From positions 5,224,001-5,288,000 of the forward strand of contig BSBM01000636.1 in the NCBI GenBank assembly GCA_027924585.1: 64,000 bases of DNA, written 5' to 3'. Below the pieces are notes generated by a model. That model was not told the DNA's origin, searched no databases, and was given only the letters and a program-made list of their open reading frames with translations. The DNA is from Larix kaempferi. Taxonomy: Eukaryota; Streptophyta; Pinopsida; Pinales; Pinaceae. A program made the position numbers and the translations under genes. This document shows, piece after piece, positions 1 through 11,815 of the stretch (positions within the stretch are counted from its first letter, which is position 1; every line of letters begins with the position of its first letter).

Positions 1-388
1 CTCAATATTGATGACTAGCATGGTAATATACATAGACACTTAGACTTTAATAACCTCCCAAGGTTTAGCCACCAAGACGGATACTCCAGCTTTGGAGGTG
101 TGAGTGAAAAACTTGGAAATTATACGTCGCTGAAAAGAAATACATAATTACCAAGGAAAAAACACTCTAGAGTACCGCATTGATGTCTAAGTCTTAGGCA
201 AGACAAATCTGTTACAAAATACATCTTGCTACATCAACTTAATACAATTCCCCATGGGGTATGAACATGCAAAAATTTGAAAAAAATGCCAAAAGTGGCC
301 TACTAAACTTCTGAATACAAACAAGTACACTTGGTCAATCTTTGTCGGCTCAATTGAAATCCAACTAAGTACAAGTTAGGGGGTAACG

Positions 389-585
389 GGATGTTCATCT
401 CACCATACTTAATTGTGGTCTTCATGGTTTAGTAAATATTGTAAAAAACTCTATAATTCACACAATAGTAGCAAAATATATTGAAGAGGATGTTCATCTC
501 ACCATACTTAATTGTGGTCTTCATGGTTTAGTAAATATTGTAAAGAACTCTATAGTTCACACAATAGTAGCAAAATATATTGAAG
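389..585. repeat. Tandem duplication, 99 bp period
   Basis: Two adjacent copies begin with GGATGTTCATCTCACC at 389 and 488 and run to TATATTGAAG, with a few substitutions. No coding potential seen. The rest of 1-1500 shows nothing I can name apart from a second duplication at 751-940. Confidence 0.85.
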
Positions 586-750
586 TACATTGTCACTGCA
601 TAATGGAGCAAGTGATTAGAAAGACATAAAGATAAGATTTTATCTCATATAGGAGCAAATGACATATATGCTTACCAAGCCATTGGAAAAGGATGACTTT
701 GAAAAGTTCATAACAACACGTAGATTCATGGTCAATGAGGCGACCATTAA

Positions 751-940
751 CAAGGAGCATTGGAGTGATTAATGACCATCTCCTTCATAACAATAATCCC
801 TATTGGATAATCTTTTAGTGTACCTCTTGTGATATGTGCATCACCCAAGGGGCGTTGGAGTGATTAATGACCATCTCCTTCATTACAACAACCCTTGTTT
901 GATAATTTTTTATTGCATCTCTTGTGATATGTGTACGACG
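751..940. repeat. Tandem duplication, about 95 bp period
   Basis: Two diverged copies begin at about 751 and 846. They share TTGGAGTGATTAATGACC and CTCTTGTGATATGTG. They are older than the duplication at 389 judging by the number of mismatches. No gene seen. Confidence 0.75.
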
Positions 941-1554
941 CAAGCATTAGTTTAGAACCCATAGTGTTGGACTGATTGGAGTTTCTTGATGATGGTTTTC
1001 TTGTATATGTTAGCCTAATATTGTGTAATCAAAATCTTAATGGTTGTTGTTTGTGACAATATGGATGCATAATGGTGTTACTATAGTGTGTCTAATGCTT
1101 TTGATAGTTAAACTCAAAAGGCATATGGGGTTAGTTGGCTTGAGACATGCCTTTTTTCCACTAGTTTTACCATAAAATAGTACTATTGTTTCAATATATT
1201 GATTTATTGAAAATTGTTTTTAATAAAAAACAAACATAATTGTTTCCATGTAATATAAGAGTTGACCCTTAAGAGATCCAGTAATTAGCTTCATCACACT
1301 CAAGTTTTTTTCCCAGAGAAAAAGAAAACAACTTTATTTATTTATATAAACTAAGTTACACTCTTCAGATGCTATATAGCATTGCTCTAATTCATTTTGT
1401 CCAAAATCACCCAAAAAAAACAAAACATCATATATTATATCTTCACTGTAATATTGTGCCGTCATATCTCAAAATTTTCAAATACACCTTAAAGTTCCAA
1501 ATACAATGTCTACTACCATCAACTTAACTAGTTCACAACAATTTGGATATTTCC

Positions 1555-2154
1555 CTAAGGATCATGAAATGGAGCATGATAGTACTCCGAAGCAATTCCA
1601 ACCACCTCCTCCATTATGTACCAGTTGCCATGCTGCATGGTCACCCCACTCTTTGATAATTCATCTGCTTCAAAATTTCGTTCTATATAAACATGGGTAA
1701 AAGAGATCCTCTCCATATTAAATTTTAACCTTTTAGTTTCCTCCGGCAATGGCATTAGATATATATTCCTGCACACCTGTTCATCTCTTATCCATTTGAT
1801 TATAAGCTTCGCATCACCATAAACCTATAAACACTTTATATTTTTTTCCATCACTAGACCTAATAGTAACCATAGTGCAGTCAACTCGGCATAGTTATTT
1901 GTGCCTGATCCAAGACCAACTCTAAACTTTATCTTGTGTTCCTTTGACAGATTAAGTGTTCCTCTCACGCCACATGAACTAGGGTCTTTTTGCGCCGCTC
2001 CATCAAAACATGACCAAGGGACATTCCAATTAATTTCCTCTATTTGAACTCGATGGCTTGTACTTATCAAATTGTTTTGTTTTAAGCAATGAAGAATGGC
2101 AATGCTTTGTCCTGCGCATTGGAGCGGGGAAGTATATTTTTCCTCAAAAGACAA
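1555..2154 (-). pseudogene. LINE RNase H domain remnant
   Basis: Two overlapping minus-strand frames together give an RNase H-like domain: WSCFDGAAQKDPSSCGVRG (first catalytic Asp), GSGTNNYAELTALWLLLG (catalytic Glu), then, after a frame change near 1825, FTHVYIERNFEADELSKSG, matching the final RNase H helix with the last acidic residue. The order and spacing resemble the RNase H at the C terminus of the LINE near 14 kb. It is a pseudogene, because one continuous frame is not possible. Confidence 0.75.
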
Positions 2155-2156
2155 AT

Positions 2157-2769
2157 GTTACTAACTGTCCATATTTTCCAAGCAACAATTAGAGGCAATG
2201 CCCTGTAGTCACTTAAGGATATGATTGTAACACAAGGACCATAAATACTCATACCACGAAGATCCAACCCACTGACAACTTAAACAAAGTAACATAGCAA
2301 TTTCATTCCATACCTCATGCACAAAACTACATTCCACTATTGGATGGAAATTTGTGTCCTCTTCACATTTGCATAAATAACATATGTTAGGCCCGACACG
2401 ATTCTTCCTTTGCATCAAGTCCCAAGTTTGCGCTTTGTTATGAAGCAGAAACCACATTAGAATTTTATCCTTAGGAGGACAGTGAAATTTCTAGATCGCC
2501 TTCCACCACCAAGGTTATTTTGTAAGATCTAAAGAGAGTAGCTTATCATTTAACCTACATTGGGTTTATGACAACCATGAGGATCATTTGTCCAAACAAG
2601 AGAATCCTAACGCTGTTGAAGACGCAAATGACACAACTTTAATCGAGCAATAAAAGCTCTCCACATAATACAATCCTCATCCTTGAAGCCAAGATGAGTG
2701 ACATTTAGCCAACCTTGCCCTAATAAGGAGAAAGCAACATGGTCCGCGAGTTGATTGAGTGTATATACT
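2157..2769 (-). pseudogene. LINE zf-RVT region remnant
   Basis: The stretch at 2209-2457 encodes MWFLLHNKAQTWDLMQRKN followed by CYLCKCEEDTNFHPIVEC, a cysteine/histidine cluster typical of the zf-RVT domain between reverse transcriptase and RNase H in plant non-LTR elements. Upstream to 2769 only broken frames are seen. The fragment is cut at 2769/2770 by the TIR element; the missing part resumes at 4480. Confidence 0.65.
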
Positions 2770-3303
2770 AATTAGAGGAAATTTGAGGTCTAAAATGGGC
2801 CTCTTAAGGAAAATAATAAAAAAACCACGTCACACTACAAATATGCCATGTCACACTAAGTTAAAGGTGTTATTTAGTGAAGGTCAACCTATAATATCTC
2901 ATTAATGGTAGTTGACAAGTATGTTGGGTTGGTGTGGAGTTAAGAGATGATGGTTGAAAATAATAATGAAAAGTTTAGATTCTTGTGCATACACAATAAA
3001 TGATATAGTGTTAAATTTTTTAAATTTATATTATAATTTATTTAATTTTTTAGTAAATATACCATTACCTCTTTTTATATATTTAATAAAATCTAAAACT
3101 TAAAAAAAAACTAAAATTATAATTTACAATAATACTAAAAATAAACAATTACTATTTTTATTTTATTTTATATTATCACTACTTCGAAGTCATTTAAAAT
3201 ACAAATATAACATTAATTAAGATGCTAGTGGATTAATTTTCAAATAATAAAAGCATTTATAAAATTAATCTCTTATAAATAACAATAAATAAATTTTAAA
3301 GAG

Positions 3304-3530
3304 TATCATAAATTAAAAAAATAGGAGAGAGATAAAATAATCTTTCACTATTTTTGCGATAACTTTCTCCTCCAAACTCGGAATTTGAGGTTTTTGGTAC
3401 CATTGGAAAGGTGTCGATGAGACCTTTCCAATGGTACCAAAAACGTCAAATTCCAAGTTTAGAGGAGAAAATTATCACAAAAATAGAGAATACTTATTTT
3501 ATATCTCTCCTATTTTTTATTTATGATATT
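3304..3530. repeat. Near-perfect hairpin module, about 108 bp arms
   Basis: Arms at about 3304-3412 and 3422-3530 are reverse complements with few mismatches around a ~9 bp loop (GTCGATGAG). The inner stem includes GGTACCATTGGAAAGGT and its complement. A diverged second copy of the whole module lies at about 3727-3945. Confidence 0.8.
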
Positions 3531-3726
3531 TTTTTAAATATTATTTATTTTTATTTTTAAGAGATTAATTATATAAATATTTTTATTATTTCAAAATTAT
3601 TTCACTATCATTTTAATTAATGTGAGCTTTATATTTTAAAGAATTTAGAAGTATAGTGAAAATATAAGTTATTCTATATTTATTATTTCAAGTAAATCTA
3701 TTACAAATAACAATAAATAAATTTTA

Positions 3727-3945
3727 AAAAGTATCATAAATAAAAATAATAGGAGAGAGATAAAATAAACTATCGTTATTTTTGAGATAACTTTCTCCTA
3801 TGAACTCATAATTTGACTTTTTGGTACCATTGGAAAGGTCTCATCAATAGCTTTTGAATGGTACCAAAAACGTCAAATGTCGAGTCCGGATGAGAAAGTT
3901 ATCACTAAAATAGAAAAAACTTATTTTATTTCTCCTACTTTTTTT
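3727..3945. repeat. Second copy of the hairpin module
   Basis: This repeats the structure of 3304-3530, including AGGAGAGAGATAAAATAA, GATAACTTTCTCCT and GGTACCATTGGAAAGGTC, then the inverted half. One stem has decayed more (CTTTTGAATGGTACC). Duplication of a hairpin unit inside one element explains its present length. Confidence 0.7.
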
Positions 3946-4479
3946 TATGATATTTTTTTAAATATTATTTATTTTTATTTTTAAGAGATTAACTATATAA
4001 ATATTTTTATTATTTCAAAATTACTCCACTATAATCTTAGTCAATGTGAGATTTATATTTTAAAGAATTTAGAAGTAGTGATAATATAAATTAGTCTATA
4101 TTTATTATTTCAAGTATATTTATTATTTCAAAATTACTCCAGTGTCATCTTAATTAATGTGAGATTTATATTTTAACAAAATTAGAAATAGTGATAATAA
4201 AAAATATTCTTTATTTATTATTTCAAGTATATTTATCATATTTTGAGATAAACTTTTCAAAATCTTAACCAAGGTGAGGGTTATATGAAATTAGTTATTG
4301 TCAAATAAAATTATGACACATAAGCATCTTTAACTTCTTATGTCCAACTCAACCATAATGGTTGACCAAAGTTATTGAAATCATTTGGTTTGAGAAATCC
4401 AACTCATCCATGAGAAATTCAACTCATCCATGGCACGGTTTTTTATAGGCCCATTTTAGACCTCAAATTTCCTCTAATT

Positions 4480-6045
4480 GATCCTTTGAGATGTAGATGC
4501 AAAACCATATGGTTTGATAAGATATGATGAACATTGCTTCTTATCCAAGGGTCTTCGCCCACTCGAATGCTCTGGTCATCTCCCACTCTCCAAGAAAGTC
4601 CATTGTCAATTAGGTTGAAAGATAGAATATTGGATTTCCAAATAAATAGATACATTTTGAATTGATTTATGTGGATTTCGCATCCATTCAAGAATAGTAG
4701 AGAGAGCTATATATTTTTTTTGTACTGCTTCCCTCCACAGTCCAGATCCACTGATCAATCTCCAAACATTCTTCACCACCATTTCCCTTGAGAATGCATA
4801 TATATTTTTAATGCCCCGCCCTCCTTAGCATTTAGGAGTTGCTATTGTTTGCCACTTTACCCACGTTGTCCCCTATTGATCCACCCTTCATGACCAAAAG
4901 AATTGAAAACTTATTTTCATGATTTTATCCAGAACACCTCTAGAAATACAAGATAATGACATCCAAAACACCTAAGTAGCCTCCAACATAGCTTCACCAA
5001 AACCAGTCTCCTACCTTTGGATATCCATCGAAAGCTCCAATTTGATATTCATTTCTCGCAGTTTTCTATCAACTAGTCCCAATCCATTTGTAGGTATGAA
5101 GTAGGTTTTAAATTAAATCCCAAATAGTTTAGTCCCTCGTCAAAAACTGACGAAGGATACTGGAATATGGTCATGAACCGAAGCATGTCTTCTTCCTCTA
5201 TCCCTTCACCTATGATCGTGGATTTCCTCTCATTCACCTTCATTCCCGTAGCCATGCAAAATAACTCCAGAATATCAGAGAGTTTCTGCAGATCTCTCAT
5301 CGATTCATCACTAAAGATAAGAATATCATCGACAAACACGATATGTGAAAGGAAAACTCTACCTCCAAATTCAAACCTTTAAATCCATTGTTCCTTTTTG
5401 CTTATAAAATGCTTCTAACAAGGCCTTCTACTACCAAAAGAAACAATAATGGGGCAAGGGGACATCCTTGTCTTATACCTCGCAAAGGTAAAAAAGAAGT
5501 TAGATGTAGCACCATTAATCAACATGGAAAAAGATACAGATACCATGCATCCCATTACCCATCTGATGAAGGGAATACTAAACCCCACCTAAGACATTAC
5601 CATCCTCAAATAACACCAACTTACCCGATCATATGCCTTCGAAAGGTCAATTTTGATGACTACTGACCTCAACTTTTTTGCTCTTATGGAATGTAGGCCC
5701 TCTTGTGCAATGTCGATAGCTTCGTGAATCTACCTTTCTAACAAAAAGCCAAACTGTTCGGCAGAGATACCTATAGACAAAAGAGGTTTGATTCTTTTGG
5801 AAATAATTTTAGCCACTATCTTATATATAGAGTGTTGCATAAAGATATTGGCCTGAATTATTTAAAGTTGCCCCGATTATCTGATTTTGGGACAAGGGGA
5901 ATAAATGTAGAGTTGAATGCAGCTAAGTTCTTTCAACTTCTTCTGGTCTCAACCACCTGAAGCAAATCCTTCCTCGACACCTCACACAACCAATGAAGAA
6001 CTTCGCCGACATCCCATCTGGACCAGGACTTTGTCCTTCTTAAAT
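4480..6045 (-). pseudogene. LINE reverse transcriptase remnant
   Basis: Scattered minus-strand frames carry the RT blocks in order: SPGPDG (about 6020), VIKIDLSKAYDRVSW (about 5620-5665), GIRQGCPLAPLLFLLVVEG (about 5430-5490), FVDDILIFSDES (about 5300-5339; F-x-D-D catalytic pair) and LNYLGFNLKP (about 5115). The C-terminal part has WRVGDDQSIRVGEDPWI (about 4550-4600). Frameshifts between blocks rule out function. It belongs to LINE copy A. Confidence 0.8.
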
Positions 6046-6094
6046 TGTGAAGAACCTCCTCAATCTCTTTACCAGTGAATTCCTCCATTAGTAT

Positions 6095-6655
6095 CTAGTT
6101 ATCCTCTGCGTTGGCAAACTGCAAAAAAAGATGAGCTATTCTAACTACTTCTGCTATATTATCCCTACCCTCCAGTTTGAACAAATTATCAAAATGTTTA
6201 ATTCTAGGATTAACAATATCTTTGAAACAATTAACCTCTTCCCCCAAATCATTAGATATTTTCCATATCGTTACATTCCTCCTATAATTTGTGGATTGGT
6301 GAAAAAAAATTGTATTCTCATCCCCTTTGGCCAACCATAATGCTCTACTCTTGAAACGCCAATCTGCTTCCCTGTACTCCATTATCTGCTGCCGATGTTG
6401 CTCCATCTCCACCACTACTTTCTTAGTTTCCTCATAGCTAAATCCCGTTCCATCCACATCATTCCAAGCTGCCAATTGCTCCTCAATTTCTGATAGTTCT
6501 TTATCCTCATTTTTGCAGACCAACCAATAGAATTTTTTTTTGTCTAGTTTAAGATCTTTTACTGTTGGAAACCTAATCCTACGGGATTTTGGTTCCACTA
6601 TCAATTTGTAAATATTTTTAGGTTGAGAAGATTGAGAGTCTCTGTAGGAATCCAA
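6095..6655 (-). pseudogene. LINE endonuclease-RT linker fragment
   Basis: A 186-codon open stretch includes YREADWRFKSRALWLAKGD and ENTIFFHQSTNYRRN, the conserved 'W..KSR..W...GD.NT.FFH' block that lies between endonuclease and reverse transcriptase in plant LINEs (the LINE near 16.7 kb has EKEWRLKSRAIWISHGDKK). The fragment stops where the TRIM-like LTR starts at 6661. Confidence 0.75.
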
Positions 6656-6660
6656 AGCAC

Positions 6661-6930
6661 TGTTGGAAGGTGAAAACCAACAGTCATATGCAATGTATAA
6701 ATAAATAATCTCTGTCTTGAATAAAATTATCTGAGAGTTATTCTAACAATGGTATCAAAGCTTTGGCCCAAGTTCAATTCCCCTAAGTTACGTCGATGGA
6801 CTAACCACCACCTTGGGAACATTGGACTAACCTCCCATTCAAAGCTTTCTGGTTGGTTTGAAAATTTACCAATATCTACGGGTTTTAGTGTAGTACGGCG
6901 GTTAGTCCAACATTTACAAATTGGATAGCA
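6661..6930 (+). mobile_element. TRIM-like or copia LTR fragment with tRNA-Met primer-binding site
   Basis: An 88 bp segment (6661-6748) starts TGTTGGAAGG and ends TTCTAACA, that is TG...CA ends. One base later TGGTATCAAAGC (6750-6761) follows, one mismatch from the usual initiator-Met primer-binding site TGGTATCAGAGC. LINE sequence lies on both sides. I found no second LTR copy downstream, so this is a partial element whose right end is uncertain (LINE coding resumes by about 6950). Confidence 0.5.
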
Positions 6931-6949
6931 AGTGACGCAACTGACTCTC

Positions 6950-7437
6950 CACACTTACTACTCCCGCTATTTCAAGAACGATCGGAAGGTGGTCAAACTT
7001 ACCTCCAACAACAACCCTTTGCCTAATTCGAACTGGAAGGTCCATCATGCCTTTTCTGACCAGAAACTAGTCAAGCCGCTTCGCAATTCTGGGTATCCCC
7101 ACTCCGCAATTACACCAAGTAGGTTTTAACTTAACAGGTTCAATATCTAATATCCTACCTCTTCCAATTTCCAAAGGAAATAGTCTGATAGACTATCCTT
7201 TAGCGCAGAGGGCCCCAAAACCTCAGAGCATCCCGATGAGAAGTTCAGATCCCTCAGAATAATGTTCTTGTGCTTCATTATATACTTTGAAAATAAATTG
7301 TCCCAAAATAATACTCTATCCAAGTATGGACCATAAATATTAATGAATAAGAGTTCCCTACCCAACTCAACTCTTGACAATATAGTACACATCCTAACCT
7401 GGATTCCACCGCCCATGATGAGGGCCTTCTGCATCAA
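6950..7437 (-). pseudogene. LINE endonuclease remnant
   Basis: The stretch at 7147-7437 encodes LLFINIYGPYLDRVLFW and NIILRDLNFSSG, matching the 'N.Y.P.....FW' and 'GDLN' blocks of apurinic-type LINE endonucleases (the Gly of GDLN is Arg here). From 7140 to 6950 broken frames resemble the later 'RLDRFLVS' block. It belongs to LINE copy A. Confidence 0.65.
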
Positions 7438-7479
7438 TAAAACTGAATTCCCATCCTCGAATACACTTTGCTAACTCCA

Positions 7480-7700
7480 TTACAATCTTTTCTCCATCGC
7501 CCATAATTCCCTGAAGGAACCAGGAACATATCCTAGTTTGGATCCCCATTCCTTCGATACCCATTCCTTTAGCCCCAATTCACCAACTATGCGACCAACG
7601 AAACGACCTACCAGAGTCATTTCACTGGTCATAACCGCCTCATTCAGTCTAAGGTCTTCACCAAGCACAAGATCAACATGCTTCGGCTTATTTTCGATAC
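7480..7700 (-). pseudogene. LINE ORF1 (DUF4283) remnant
   Basis: The peptide TLVGRFVGRIVGELGLKEWV followed by SKEWGSKLGYVPG aligns with ALVGRLKFTSGSKIEIMEWV / SKHWLPLTGMAPH of the ORF1 near 19.2 kb, the DUF4283 domain of plant LINE gag-like proteins. It is only about 60 codons long and sits right beside the endonuclease, implying an internal deletion of the rest of ORF1, including the zinc knuckle. Confidence 0.6.
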
Positions 7701-8291
7701 ACCTTTTTCGTTTTTTCTAAGCCGCCACTCTGATCGCCTGGCTCCTCCCAGAATCCAGATCACCTGAATTTTTGCCAGGCAACTCCGTAGCTCTATGTTG
7801 AGTAACTCCAAAGAGATCAGATAGGCAAAGACGCTTCCCGATAAAACCTTCCCCAAGAAACTGATCCTCCGCATTCACTTTGTCTGGCATATCACTTTTG
7901 CTGCATTCAATATCTACTTCGGAGAAAATGCCACGCTAAGCTGACGAACCTCCCTCAAATCCTTCACGGGAGTATCGCATGGATCTGCCAGGAGACCATT
8001 AATCTCTTGACTGGGAGTATCACATGGATCTGCCAGGACACCAATCTCTTGACTAGATCCTGCAATGTGCGTTAAATGTATTAAGCCACCCGTATCCAGG
8101 AGATCTACGGAAGAGTTCCCGATCTGACTTTTCTGTCAGAGACCCTTCCTGTAAAATCCTCAGATGTACCATCATTTACCCTATCCTGAACAGCCTCGAA
8201 ACCTTCATTCCGTCCGGTCAGCTGAGAAGCACACCTTGCATAAACTCCTAATGGGGACGAAACCCTTGTGTTTGCCTTTGCACGTATCAGA

Positions 8292-8694
8292 TAGCCTCCG
8301 CACATGGAGGGAAAAAAACGCCCTCGAGCGCGCTCAAGGGCGCCCCTGAGCTCAAATTTCGGGCATTTCTAGCAGACCCCCCTACAGCCTGAGCTTGCCT
8401 TCAGGCATCGATGCTCTCTGACAAAATTTGACAGCTACAGTACAAAACTGACAGCTGAGGTTACGTTTTGAACCGTTTTGGACAGTGTTCTTAGCTTACA
8501 GGCTACGTTTTGAACCAGTTCGGACAGCACGTTTTGAACCAGCCACGTTTTCAGCTTACGGTTTTAAATTTACCCGCCCCCGCCTTCGCCTCCACTTTCC
8601 AGTTGCATGTGCGCGAAGGGGCGTTTTTAGCCCAGCTGATGTCAGCTAAGGGCGCCCCCCGGGGCGCCCTTTTTACCTCCATGTGCGGAGGCTA
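8292..8694. mobile_element. 403 bp GC-rich MITE-like TIR element
   Basis: The 19 bp ends TAGCCTCCGCACATGGAGG are perfect inverted repeats (8292-8310 and 8676-8694), flanked by AGA on both sides (8289-8291 and 8695-8697), a possible 3 bp target duplication. GC-rich stretches (GGGCGCC, CGAGCGCGC) lie just inside both ends, unlike the AT-rich surroundings. The motif ACGTTTTGAACC occurs three times internally. There is no transposase. A 3 bp duplication would suit CACTA or PIF/Harbinger, but the ends match neither consensus. Confidence 0.7.
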
Positions 8695-8884
8695 AGAGTC
8701 ATTGTGCCCAGTCTCATTCAACGCAAACACGACTTCTCATCACCCTAAAGTTGCTAACTTGCTAGGCACGTCATTCAGAAAGTCTAAAATCATAGGACTG
8801 TACTCTGTTTTTTCAACATGTTATATCTCAATCTTTCAAAATGAATCACAAGCGGTAGAGAAAAACACTTAACATATCTTAAGA

Positions 8885-9012
8885 ATGGGATAATTTTCTT
8901 TAGAAATCACTACCTTTTATATATATGTCTCTGACCATATGCCAACGAGAGAATAATTTTCTTTAGAAATCACCACCTTTTATATATGTGTCACTGTATG
9001 CCAACGAGAGAA
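8885..9012. repeat. Short tandem duplication, about 65 bp
   Basis: ATAATTTTCTTTAGAAATCA ... CCTTTTATATAT ... ATGCCAACGAGAGAA occurs twice in succession. From 9012 to about 11800 the sequence is AT-rich and I see no gene, RNA gene or element I can support. Confidence 0.7.
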
Positions 9013-11815
9013 CAAGGCACTTCACCTTGATCCATAAGGTGGTTTTAAAGACAGAAACAAAGGGAAGGTGGTTTGAAAGAGAGAAACAAAGGGAACCAAG
9101 GTAGGTTTATTTATTTGATTTACACACATGTCAATAACATGGATAATGATATGGTTTTGTGTCAATAGTTAGTGTGGGGAGGTGTGTGGGTGATGTAGAG
9201 TTAACTTTTTGATTTTGTATTTCCTAAGAATTGTGGATAATTGTAAGGGGTAAGTATTTCCCAAATGGTGTTATGCCTAATGAGTTTATTTGCCATAGTT
9301 CTATGCTTGAAATTATTCAAATGTTTAGTTTGGTCATTATTTATTTAACACACAAATAGCTTGTACATTCACACAAATTTAGTGCAACGTTGTTTTGATG
9401 TTGTTTCTATAACTAAACTTCAGCCTAACTCAATACATAACTACTTTCATACTCCCACCAATCTCCTACTAAACAACAACATAATTAACTATATAATTAT
9501 ATGCATATTTACTATCAAACATTTACCAAATTACAATGCAAATGACTACATTAACATATATTGATCGTAATCCTAGATCTATTAAGAACCACTTTTCATT
9601 GATACAAAATTTTGTGATAGAAATTCAAGATTGTTATTGATTTCTTGAAGAACACTTCAGAGCAATATGTGAGTCTTCTTCTTCTTCAATCTTCTACAAC
9701 CAATTCAATAGCCTCATTGACTTCCTCAAACAACAAGATAGATGACAACAATTCAGCATGGGCCCTTTCTTACCTCTAGAGTTTCCCAATAGCGATGGCG
9801 ATGGTAGGCATCCCTTTGACATGAAGACTCTCAAAGCCAACCTTCCTCCTTATAATTAAGTCTAATGGGAAGCATATATTCATTATGATAATTGGTTTGT
9901 ATCACGTTTGTATTCATTTCAATCAAGGGACATTGAAATAATTTTATTGATGTTGAGATTTACCATGGATCCATATTAACCCTGAACTATTATGTATCTA
10001 GAGGGAAAAAAACAATTACTAACTCGTAGTACTGATCAATAGAAATGCAATTTGTCACCATTAATCACCTTGTCATCTACACAACTAACCTGAACACAAT
10101 AGACATCAATAGAATTTACACCTTGATGACATTCCCTTCATTATCTTATCATTTAGAAATTGAGTTGTGTTCTCATACATATATCAATATCTCATCAATT
10201 AAAAAATCATTGCGAGGAGGCTTTGTACTACATGACATTAGAAATGAAGCATCACACTTCCATGTGCAATTCTTCCTCCTATGCCAAAGCAAGACTTGGG
10301 TTTCCCTCCTTTCCAACTTCCTCATCACCATCCTTGACCCTTGTTGAGCTTTCGAGCCCTATTTGTAGGCCTCCAATTTTATCACCCACTACCTTCTCAT
10401 TGAAAACTTTACCATAAGATTCCTTCTCTCCCATCATTACTCAATTCACATTTAATATCATTCGACACACCTTCACCAGTGTAGGGGGTTTGCTATTTGT
10501 AATGATTACTTTGTAAATATGTGATAGAGTAACACAAAGATATACAAGGTGTTACATATAGTAGGAAATAAGGAATCACCGAGAATTCAATTTCAATGAA
10601 ATAAATAATTATATATATGTATCCTTAGAATTGAACATTTTCATACATTTAATGCAATTTCTATTTTTACATTTACAACTTTGTAAAATTAATTATTTTA
10701 ATATCATCACTAACCATTCCTTTACTTGTTCATATTGAGAATTCTTTCATCACTAATTAACAATTAAGAGACAAAACCTAAAACCTAGGAATTAGTAACC
10801 TTGATGTGGCATTTAAAATAATCAAACTTGGTTGGTTTGTGTTTGATTACATTACAAAATTGATTAAAAACAAATATTTGACCCAAAAAATAGTTATCAT
10901 TAATTTGAACAAAATAAAAGTAAATAATTTGTGTTATAACTTTTTGAAAATAAGCTAGTGCATCATGTCTTCTTTAAAAACATTTCCAAGGCTCCATTAA
11001 TTGATGTATTCAACTTTTTTATTGTTTGGTATATATGATAGTTATAAGATAGGGGTATTTCAATTGTTGTTTCACATATATGTACCTACATAATATGTCT
11101 CATAAAAGAAGAAGAAAGAAAGATTAAGCAAATAAGCATACTCATTTCAAAATTAATTATCTATTATATTAATAGGAGACACCACTTTTTTATAGCTATT
11201 TTCATTAACATAATACACATAGTATATTTTAAATACAATTATTACTACCCTTCAAAACCAATATGAAATAACACAGAAAAAGAAATGACATTTTATAATT
11301 TGGTCTTGTTAAACAAAAATACATTTCCAAACAAAATAGATAAAATCTCCTTTGCTAAAATAAAGTAAAAGTCACAACAACACAAAACTTCAACAATGTG
11401 TAGTCACCATTATTACAACCATCTTTATGGCAATAACCTACTTTCTATTGTAAGGTCTCCTTGCTAAAACATGAATACAATCATATGTTATTCTTGTTTC
11501 ATATGTCTTTCGGATTAGTCTCTTAGTGAGAACAAGAGAAAAACCAAATAAAATTATAATGAAAAGTTTTTTAAATATTTTTCATAAGGGAAAATACCAA
11601 CAAATAAATGCAATAAAATGTGGAAAAAATATACTAGTTATTAACGAATAACTTAATTTGGAGGAAACTATTCTTATTGAAATTTAAATTTATCAATTTT
11701 AGTGTGGTGACACCATCTCAAATACTAAATCACATTTTAAAAGACATAATAAATTTTGAATTAATAAAATTTAATAATAAAAAATAAGATAACATTTAAG
11801 TATTGAGGGCTTAGT

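Larger units (their letters stand above)
2770..4479. mobile_element. 1.7 kb AT-rich foldback element with 33 bp TIRs, inserted in LINE A
   Basis: The first 33 bp (2770-2802, beginning AATTAGAGGAAATTTGAGG) are repeated exactly in inverted orientation at 4447-4479. LINE sequence flanks both sides: zf-RVT below 2770 and the RT C-terminal region above 4479, so this is an insertion. No coding sequence is seen. The interior holds two related hairpin modules (about 3304-3530 and 3727-3945) centred on GGTACCATTGGAAAGGT. A target duplication cannot be fixed because the TIR edge AATT is palindromic. It is probably a non-autonomous DNA transposon; superfamily unknown. Confidence 0.75.
1555..8290 (-). 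mobile_element. Degenerate LINE (copy A), interrupted by other elements
   Basis: On the minus strand, from high to low coordinate, fragments follow plant LINE order: gag-like DUF4283 remnant (about 7700-7480), endonuclease (about 7437-6950), linker (6655-6095), reverse transcriptase (about 6040-4480), zinc-binding zf-RVT and RNase H (2457-1555). The frame changes repeatedly and stops are frequent, so the copy is dead and older than the LINE at 13415-20580. Two insertions interrupt the coding part, at 2770-4479 and from 6661. The DUF4283 remnant lies almost directly beside the endonuclease, so much of ORF1 is deleted or unrecognisable. The 5' limit is uncertain; 7700-8290 contains a diverged ~50 bp direct duplication (about 7969-8066) and no clear domain. 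Confidence 0.8.

Noticed and set aside
1506-1700. Small plus-strand open frame as a gene
   Set aside because: It lies antisense to the LINE RNase H remnant and resembles nothing.
9361-10417. Small open frames between 9.3 and 10.5 kb
   Set aside because: AT-rich, no recognisable domain, no splice pattern or repeat context to support them.
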